From: a virus
DNA length: 26,892 bases
Direction: 5' to 3' (one strand)
Virus record (IMG/VR): IMGVR_UViG_3300023116_000281
Span: 1 to 26,892 of that record
Shown here: positions 12,748 through 20,900 of the stretch, piece by piece
Layout: the number at the start of each line of letters is the position of its first letter
How positions within the stretch are numbered: the first letter of the stretch is position 1
Made by a program: the position numbers and the translations under genes
Notes under the pieces: model-generated
Told to the model about the DNA's origin: nothing
The model's database searches: none
What the model saw: the letters and a program-made list of their open reading frames with translations, nothing else

Positions 12748-15686
12748 TGGCTATTGATGTAGAAAATACAATATCGCAATTAGTTGCGAATCAATTTCCT
12801 GATTTTTATAAAGAAGAAGGCCAACTTTTTATTGCCTTTGTAAAAGCATATTATGAGTGGCTAGAGACGAGTGAATTTTATGCTGATTTAGATGGTGATG
12901 GAACTAAAGAAACACTTATTCAAAATCCTTCAGAAGCGATACATCATGCGAGAAAGCTTGCAGATTACAGAGATATCGATAATACTATAGATGATTTTAT
13001 TCTATCATTTAAAAACAAATATCTTTCTAACATTCAATTTAACGTTGCTACAAATAAACAGTTATTCATTAAAAATGCTTTAGAATTTTATAGAGCGAAA
13101 GGTTCTTCGCGAGCCATCGATCTATTCTTTAAGCTGGTGTATGGATTAGAAGCAAGAGTTTACACTCCATCAGATGATGTATTCCGATTATCAGATAATG
13201 AATGGACAGACGAACGTTATCTTGAGTTATTGCCAGATCCCTCTAATATCAATTTTGTAGGCAAACAAGTTTTTGGAACAATCACGGGCGCCTCTGCATT
13301 TGGAGAAAAATTAATTCGAATTAAACGAGGTAGCTTATACATCGAAGTTTTATATCTCAGCGGTCTCAATGGTAATTTTCAAACTGATGAATTAGTTGTT
13401 GCTTTTGATGAAGTAGAATTAGGTGGTACTCAGTATAGAAATAGAATGATTGGCTCATTAAGTTCATTTGAAATTCAAGCTTCAAACGATGGTTTTATAG
13501 TTGGTGAAGAAGTAGCAGTTAAAGACGGCAAGGGTAAAAAAGGCGTAGCAGTTGTAACAGCTGTTCGAAACGCTGTTGGTGTTGTAGACTTCAATCTAAT
13601 CGATGGGGGTTGGGGATATACTAATGATGCTCAAGTCATCGGTTCAAAAAGAACACTGAGATTTGATGAAATAAAGAATTTTGAAAACGAAGACTTTTTC
13701 TTTCAAACACAACCATTTGAAATTTTCAATACTGTAAAACAAGATCTGCATCGTTTCTATCTCAACACTTCTAATACTACATCTACAGACGCTGCACTAG
13801 CTCTTGATTTAGGAACAGAGTTGTATATTACTGCAAACGATGATATCGGCAATACTATTGTATGGGAAGGCACTCTTGTTGATAAAAGTACTGCTGACGG
13901 TTATCTTGTTTTAAATTATATTAAAGCTAATTATGCTAATAGCTCTACTGGTTTGATTGAAACAGATGATGGTAGGGACATAGCAAACAGTTTTTCTTCG
14001 AACACACAAAATATTCAATATCTGTATTCTAATGTAGATAGCTCATCTGAAAGATATGAATTAGAAGATTTAGATGGTATTGATGTTTCAGTAGAAGCAA
14101 ATGTTATCGCAGTGAGCAATGTTTTTACACTTGAATACACCACAGATTCAGATATTGCAATTGCTGCTGATACCATTTTCTACCAAAAAGATGATATAAA
14201 TCAAATCTATACGCGTGCAGGCGTAGCAAATACATTCTCAAATAATGCAACAGGTCAAACGTTTCTCAATCTACAATCAAAGGTCGGCGCGTTCAGAACA
14301 AATCGGCCATTTTATATATTAGGTGATGAATCCAGCGAGCCATTTACGATTGTAGAAATGTCAAATGTAAATATCGGTTTAATTGGCACAACATCAGAAG
14401 ACTTACCATTTAAACTATATGCAAATACATATGCATCGAATACAGCGCTTGGTACATATGCTCCTGGTAGTGCAAATAATAGAACATCAACTTATACTAC
14501 TAGAGCTAATTTTACATTATCGACTTTCGAAGAACAAGAAACACAATTCTATTACGAAACGACTCAAAGATCTGGTGGTCCTCTAATATTAGATACTCTT
14601 GATTTATCTACTATTATATACGAAACAGCAAACATTGATGCAGATGATCCAGGCAATTCAGAATTCCAAGAAGTTGCACAAGGAAATACAATTAATTATT
14701 CTAATACTACATTGCTTGATGCTTTAAATTATACTACAACCGGTATAGAAATTGGATCGATTGATTCTATTGTAATTACCGCACCTGGTGAAGGATATGG
14801 TGATGATCCATTCTTTATAGTATACGATCCATTGACCTCACACATCGATAGACATGATTTTTACATTCGCTATAAAGATGAAGGAGATGCTGAAAATCTC
14901 TTAAAGACATTTAGAGTAGGAGAGAAAATTGTAGTACAAGGCGAAAATGATACAAAAGAAGCAAGAATATATGATTTTAATATTCAGACAAGAGAGATAT
15001 TTGCCAGACGTTTAAATTGGGATGTACGCGTAGATGATAATGTCGACACCGGTGCAAATAATGTTATGAATTTTTCTACTCAATCTGAATTTAGACATGG
15101 AGAATCGATTACAGGAACGACTTCAGGTGTCACTGCAGTGATTGAAACTGTTGATGAAACTCGAATGCTACCAGGTCCTGGCCGAAATGCAGATGTAAAA
15201 GCAACAGCATTATCAGGCAACGGATTTGCTACAGCTGTTAGAATCATCAATTCTGGTTTCGGTTATTTCGGTAAAAATTATGTAAATTCTACTGACACAT
15301 ATGAACCAGGAGAAAATTTAATTCTTGAGTCGACTAAAACTGCCGATAAAACAATATCAGTAAAAGGTTTTCTTGGTAATCAAGGTATCGCTCCTGGTAC
15401 CCACCCAAATAGAAGGTCGTTCCTCAGTTCGGATAAATACCTAGCGGATAATGATTTTTATCAAGAATATTCTTATCAAGTATTGTCGGCTTTACCTTTT
15501 AACAAATATAAGAAAACACTTGTAGATGTTCTTCACGTTGCAGGTAGTAAACCGTTTGGTGGATATGTTGGTACTTCAGAAGCCACAGTAAATATTACAC
15601 CTACCGATACTTCAGTACAGTTTGATTTGAAATCGACGTCATTGTTCATCAATCAAAATACTTTCTACACTGCTAATGTAGCATAG
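12747..15686 (+). CDS. gp7: gp7-like baseplate wedge protein (P2 gpI-like core, large insertions)
   Basis: 979 aa (T4 gp7: 1032). The N-terminal about 160 residues are helical and conserved in T4-like phages: FPDFYKEEGQLFIAFVKAYY (18-37), EWLE, a block with DTIDDFILSFKNKYL-like sequence, then FIKNALEFYRAKGSSRAIDL (107-126). The last resembles the core helix of P2 gpI-type tail proteins. The remainder is a chain of beta modules, with three GxGY motifs (DGGWGY about 286, PGEGYGDD about 680, SGFGYF about 836) and a FRHGESITGTTSG turn (about 782-794). Position after gp6 and coupling by TAATG support the gp7 role, which clamps the two gp6 chains and connects to the periphery. The assignment is by order and N-terminal motifs; the insertions are not T4-like. 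Confidence 0.8.
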   Translation: MAIDVENTISQLVANQFPDFYKEEGQLFIAFVKAYYEWLETSEFYADLDGDGTKETLIQNPSEAIHHARKLADYRDIDNTIDDFILSFKNKYLSNIQFNVATNKQLFIKNALEFYRAKGSSRAIDLFFKLVYGLEARVYTPSDDVFRLSDNEWTDERYLELLPDPSNINFVGKQVFGTITGASAFGEKLIRIKRGSLYIEVLYLSGLNGNFQTDELVVAFDEVELGGTQYRNRMIGSLSSFEIQASNDGFIVGEEVAVKDGKGKKGVAVVTAVRNAVGVVDFNLIDGGWGYTNDAQVIGSKRTLRFDEIKNFENEDFFFQTQPFEIFNTVKQDLHRFYLNTSNTTSTDAALALDLGTELYITANDDIGNTIVWEGTLVDKSTADGYLVLNYIKANYANSSTGLIETDDGRDIANSFSSNTQNIQYLYSNVDSSSERYELEDLDGIDVSVEANVIAVSNVFTLEYTTDSDIAIAADTIFYQKDDINQIYTRAGVANTFSNNATGQTFLNLQSKVGAFRTNRPFYILGDESSEPFTIVEMSNVNIGLIGTTSEDLPFKLYANTYASNTALGTYAPGSANNRTSTYTTRANFTLSTFEEQETQFYYETTQRSGGPLILDTLDLSTIIYETANIDADDPGNSEFQEVAQGNTINYSNTTLLDALNYTTTGIEIGSIDSIVITAPGEGYGDDPFFIVYDPLTSHIDRHDFYIRYKDEGDAENLLKTFRVGEKIVVQGENDTKEARIYDFNIQTREIFARRLNWDVRVDDNVDTGANNVMNFSTQSEFRHGESITGTTSGVTAVIETVDETRMLPGPGRNADVKATALSGNGFATAVRIINSGFGYFGKNYVNSTDTYEPGENLILESTKTADKTISVKGFLGNQGIAPGTHPNRRSFLSSDKYLADNDFYQEYSYQVLSALPFNKYKKTLVDVLHVAGSKPFGGYVGTSEATVNITPTDTSVQFDLKSTSLFINQNTFYTANVA

Positions 15687-15687
15687 A

Positions 15688-15695
15688 GATAAATA
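15688..15695 (+). promoter_or_regulatory. Late-promoter-like octamer (GATAAATA) before gp8
   Basis: In the 13-base gap before gp8, but only 4 bases from its ATG, so a transcript would begin at or inside the start codon. It would work only if translation were leaderless, hence low confidence. Confidence 0.18.
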
Positions 15696-15699
15696 AAAA

Positions 15700-17940
15700 A
15701 TGGCAAAGAAACTAGTACCAGCAGAATTTAAGACACATCTGATTAATCAGATAATCGAATCTGTCACCGAGCGGGCAAATACTGCCTATTATGCTTTTGT
15801 TGGTGATCATGAAACTGTTGCGGCGACGCTAGAAGAAATTAATACACCGACTGAGACAGTACGTCAATTAAACTCTGAAATATTTAGAAATATGATTTTC
15901 GGGAAAAAGATGACTTCTGCCGATATTCGTTTTGTAGTCAATCGTACAAATTGGGAAAGTGGTACAGTATATGAAATGTACGATGATCAATTACTTGAGC
16001 TACAAGATAAAAACTTTTATGTGCTAGTCGATGAAGGTGCTTTCAAACATGTTTATAAGTGTCTATATAATAATAATGGAGCGCCGAGCACTTCTAAGCC
16101 ATTATTTGCAAATGCCAAATACGATGCTGATTTATATACAGTAGGTGATGACTATTATGAAACTGCTGATGGATATCAGTGGAAATATATGTATAGTATC
16201 ACGTCGACGGTATTTAATAAGTTTGCTACTGAAAAATATATTCCTGTTGTTGCTAATACTGTAGTACAAGATAATTCTGTTGAAGGATCGATCGATGTTG
16301 TAAGAGTTACATTTGCTGGTAAACAATACGATAACTATATTACAAATGCAAAATTTGAAGTTGCAGATATTAATAGAATTACATCAACAATTATCGATAG
16401 CGCCCCTGACGGATCAGCAGAAGCACACTTTACTGCAGCTAAAGCCAATCAAACGTATCGATTAAAATTAGGCTCAGAACAAACTACAGATTTTTATAAA
16501 AATACTATATTGTATATTACAAGTGGTGTAGGCTCGGGTCAATATAGAACCATTGAAAAGTCTGCATATATTTCAGATCTAGGTGGTGTGTTTGCACAAT
16601 TAGATGAACAATTTACTACACTTCCTAATGAAACGTCTACATATGAAGTAATGCCAAAAGTAGAAATCATTGGTGATGGTAACCAAACAGCTAATGCAGA
16701 AGCCCGAGCTATTATTGATTCTTCTGCTTCAAATAGTGTAAATCGAGTCGAAATGCTTGAGATAGGTAGAAACTATTCATTTGCATCTGCTACTGTACTT
16801 CAAGGAAATCCAGTTTCAAATAACGGAATTACTACTGCACCAACCCCAGCGACTATTAGACCTATTATTCCACCTCAGGGCGGTCATGGCGCTAATACTG
16901 TTATTGAATTTGGTGCAAAACGATTATCATTCTATATGAAATATAATAGAGATGAAGCAGGTCTCGTTGAACCTACCAATTCATTTGCTCAATTTGGTAT
17001 TATTCGAGATCCACAATTTGCAAATGTGGCAATATATACTACTGACGAAACTGGTGATTTCGTTGAAGAAGAAGTTGTTAGGCAATTTTCTAAGTTGCAA
17101 ATAGGAGCGATTGGAACTTTTATTAGTAATACTGCACTGGGTGCTTCTATACAAGATAGTGTAGATGATGGTAATTATAATCTACACTTTAACACTGGTG
17201 AATATATTTTTCTTAAAACTGAAACATCAGTTCCGCAATATTTGTTAACAAAGGTAGCAGCAGGTTCATCTTCTAATACAATTAATTTGACAGACACTCC
17301 AGAATGGGTGACAGCTACTGATACATCAGTTACTGCTTATTATGTTCATATGCAAGCAGATGCTATCGTCTCAAATAAATCTGCTCCATTGCCTGTTGGA
17401 ACACCGAGCAATATTGCTGGTATTTTAGTTAATAACTGTAGACCATTCTTTACTAAAGGTAGTATGATTTATGGTGAAACAAGTAAACAAATAGCTACGA
17501 TTGCTGGAATTGATATAAATAGTAGAATAGGTCAGCACGATGCTGATTTTAGATTTGCCGACTATAATCAAATGTTAAAAATTATCGGTAACAGTGTGAT
17601 TGATGGTCCAGGTGGTCCATTTACTCAAGATGAGACAATATATCAAGGAGAATCTTTACTTGAGGCGACCAGTACAGGTCAATTGCATTCTTCAACTGAT
17701 ACTGGCGGTTCTTCGACAACCATTAGTCTAACGAATGTTACCGGTAACTTTAATACATTTACTAATTTACATGGATCAGTTAGCGGAGCGCAATTAGTAG
17801 GAGATACTAGTAATGCTCTCGATATTAAATACGGTGATCTAGATCCGAATAGAGGAGCCATCCTCTATGTTCAAAATGATATACCAGTTGATAGAGACGA
17901 AAATCAATCAGAAGAAATTCGCGTTATATTGGAGTTCTAA
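15700..17940 (+). CDS. gp8: Baseplate wedge protein gp8-like
   Basis: 746 aa, over twice T4 gp8 (334). The first 180 residues align in layout with T4 gp8: FKTHLINQIIESVTERANTAYYAFVGDHE, IRFVVNRTNWESGTVYEMYDDQ (compare T4 'VIPRRDWGDTRYPDPY'), FKHVYKCLYNNNGAPSTSKP, and DGYQWKYMYSITSTVFNKFA ... YIPVVANTVVQ. The C-terminus IPVDRDENQSEEIRVILEF matches T4 'ENRPPIIMAMDQTEEINILFTF' in form. In between lies a beta-rich insertion of some 350 residues with a GRNYS variant of the GxGY motif (about 355). gp8 dimers sit on the wedge and hold peripheral adhesin proteins. The ATG is preceded by AGAGATAAATA. A run of A gives a weak ribosome binding site. Confidence 0.9.
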   Translation: MAKKLVPAEFKTHLINQIIESVTERANTAYYAFVGDHETVAATLEEINTPTETVRQLNSEIFRNMIFGKKMTSADIRFVVNRTNWESGTVYEMYDDQLLELQDKNFYVLVDEGAFKHVYKCLYNNNGAPSTSKPLFANAKYDADLYTVGDDYYETADGYQWKYMYSITSTVFNKFATEKYIPVVANTVVQDNSVEGSIDVVRVTFAGKQYDNYITNAKFEVADINRITSTIIDSAPDGSAEAHFTAAKANQTYRLKLGSEQTTDFYKNTILYITSGVGSGQYRTIEKSAYISDLGGVFAQLDEQFTTLPNETSTYEVMPKVEIIGDGNQTANAEARAIIDSSASNSVNRVEMLEIGRNYSFASATVLQGNPVSNNGITTAPTPATIRPIIPPQGGHGANTVIEFGAKRLSFYMKYNRDEAGLVEPTNSFAQFGIIRDPQFANVAIYTTDETGDFVEEEVVRQFSKLQIGAIGTFISNTALGASIQDSVDDGNYNLHFNTGEYIFLKTETSVPQYLLTKVAAGSSSNTINLTDTPEWVTATDTSVTAYYVHMQADAIVSNKSAPLPVGTPSNIAGILVNNCRPFFTKGSMIYGETSKQIATIAGIDINSRIGQHDADFRFADYNQMLKIIGNSVIDGPGGPFTQDETIYQGESLLEATSTGQLHSSTDTGGSSTTISLTNVTGNFNTFTNLHGSVSGAQLVGDTSNALDIKYGDLDPNRGAILYVQNDIPVDRDENQSEEIRVILEF
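17514..17521 (+). promoter_or_regulatory. Late-promoter octamer (TATAAATA) within gp8, upstream of the giant gene
   Basis: Perfect octamer 423 bases before the giant DUF4815-type gene, inside gp8 where it encodes DINS. Could boost adhesin expression; may be chance. Confidence 0.2.
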
Positions 17941-17943
17941 GTA

Positions 17944-20900
17944 ATGCCCCTTAATACAAATTTATCATCATCTCCTTATTTTGACGATTTCGATAGAAAT
18001 AATAACTACTATCGAATTTTGTTCAAGCCTGCGACAGCGGTGCAAGTACGTGAGGTGAATCAACTTCAAACTATGCTGCAAGATCAAATCGAGCAGTTCG
18101 GTGATCACATTCTAAAAGCTGGTACAATTCTTGACGGTTGTAATTTTACATACCATAACTCAATGCCATTTGTAAAAATCTTAGATACTACCAAGAAAGG
18201 GGCCGCGGTAGATATAAGTAAATTGGCAGGTATGAGTGCAAACGGTCAATTGACAGGTAAAATTGCGTTGATCGATCATGTTGAAGATGGTTTCGAAAGC
18301 GATAATATAAATTTAAAAACATTATATGTCACATATTTAGATGACGAAGCTGCGTCAGCAGCAGGCACAACAAATCCTGATGAAGATGAGTTCCTCGCAG
18401 GTGAAGAAATTAGAATCTTCCATCAAGACGAGAGACTCTTTGATATTACCGTAGCTAACAATTCAAATGGATCAACTGTCTTTTCTAATAATGATGTTGT
18501 AGTAATATTTTCTGCAATTGAAATTAGTAGCGCTACTAACGGCGATGCTAATTTCGCTAATACATTTGCAGTAAATGATGTCATTTCAGACGTCGCGACA
18601 GGCAATATCTCACTGATTGTAACACATGATCCAATACCTCATCCAGAAAATGATAGTTTGATTCTTCGTGTAAAACCAAATTCACAATATCAATATGGCG
18701 ATCAAATTGATGCTTCACGTTGGGATATTGAAGTCGATCAGTTACTCGAATGTACAACTGGTAGTGGATCAGGCAATCAATTTAAGGTTGTTTCGTTTAT
18801 TGGACAAAACGCTACTGGCAAAATCACTACAACTGCTGGTGGACAAATTCAGTCTGCTGAAATTACTCGCGGAGGATTTGGTTATAATATACTGCCTCAT
18901 ATTAGCTTATACTCAGTAGGCGCAACGAATGCTACCGTTTTAAATAATCTTCAATTAGATCCAGAAAACTGGTATCAAACTGTTACAGCCGGATCTAGTG
19001 TAACTAATCCCATAGGCGAAGGTTATGGTATTTCAGTTGCATCGGGTCAAATTTATCAAAAGGGTTTATTCTTGAATGTTGCTCCTCAATTCAAGATGGT
19101 AAGCAAGTTCTCAAATACACCGAGCGATTTGTCAGTCGGTTTTGATAGTACTGAATCAGTAGTAAACGTATTTACAGATGCGACTCTTTATGACAATGCG
19201 TCTGGTTTCCTTAATCAATCTGCTCCTGGTGCAGATCGATTGAGAGTATCACCTGTACTTGTTGTTAGAACTGCAGCAGAAGAGAAGACTGCAACTAATT
19301 TCTTCCCTATCATTCGATTCTCTGAAGGCAAGCCTTTCCAACAAAATAAGACAACACAATATAATAAGATAGGCGACATGATCGCTCAGAGAACATATGA
19401 TGAGTCTGGTAACTATGTTCTCGATGAGTTCCGCGCCACAACTCGATCACCTTTAGATTTCGAAGATTCTGATACTACCTTCTCATATGTAGTCGATCCT
19501 GGTCATGCATATATCGGCGGATATCGAATTAAGACGGAGACAAACTTTGTCAAGAATGTTAATAAAGGTACAGATACAGTCACTAAAACAGATCAAGATA
19601 TTGATCTGAACTATGCTGCATACGTCGAAGTAAATGAAGTTGCAGGTGTTTCATCTTTTAATGATAATAACGATGTAGTATTGAAAGATGCTGCTGCTAA
19701 TTTTATTAGTGATTATGATTACGATGGTGTTGCAGGAGCGAACACTGTTTCTTCTTCACTCGGCGGTAATACGATTGGATCTGCGAAGATTAGAAACATA
19801 ACATATGTCAGCGGCATTCAAGGTACATCAAACGCTAAGTACCGAATTTATCTGTTTGATATTCAGATGAATAAAGGTAAGAACTTTAAAGATGTGCGTT
19901 CTATCTATACAGATCTTAATTCGGGCTTGATGCTTGAAGATGGTATTGCGGATGTCGTTACTATTCAATCAAATCAAAATATTATTCGATCACTTAAATC
20001 TGCCGGCGAAGTGCAAATAGAAGAAGGTGGTAATAACTATATCGTCGATGCTTATGGTGATATTGCTCAAATTGTAGATGCAGACCGAAACGCACTTATT
20101 TTTAACACTGGTTTACCAGCTTCTAGTATCACTAATACATCATACATTTATCGTACTACAGGTACTACATATTATAACGTAAATACTAGCGGTCAAATTA
20201 CCGTTGCTAAACAAACTAATGCAACTTGGCCGTACTCTTCTGGTTCTGGCTATCTTAGCGATCAAGAAGAAAATGATCTAGTCATTGTACCAAAACAAGA
20301 TGTTATTGCTTCAGCAGATATCGAATCTGGTATGACACTTTCTACATCAAGTGACGGCAATAATCTTTATACTATTACAGATAGTGCAGGTGCTGCAACA
20401 TTTGTTACTAATATGAGAGTTGGTGATTGGATTACTGACGGTACAGATGTTGGTCAAATTACAGCAATTGGCGGACAAAATAAACTGACATTTAGATCAC
20501 AGAGCGGTTTGTTTTCTGGATTATCAAATGCTACAGGTAAATCATTTAAGAGAATTTTCCCAAAAGATATTCCTGTCGATCTTTCTTCACGATCAACAGC
20601 GAATGCTGAAGTAAATGGTAATGACCTAATCATTAATTTAGGCGTCGCTGTCCCTGCTGCCACAGGCGCGTTCAGTGTAACTTTTGATCAACAATATGAT
20701 AATCAAATTGTATCTATGGATGTCCGTCGAGGATATTACGTACTTGTTAATACAACTGGTGATTGGGATAAAGGTAAAAACCTTGGTTTCTCAGGTATTA
20801 TTCGACTAGTTAATGTTTATAATGGAACAGATACTAGTAATACAAATATTACATCAGAATTCTATGTTGATAATAATCAACGAGATGCATATTGGGGCCT

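Noticed and set aside
15432-15439. GATAAATA octamer near the end of the gp7-like gene
   Set aside because: Coding (SDKYL), not consensus at the first base and 260 bases from the next gene; no support beyond the octamer.
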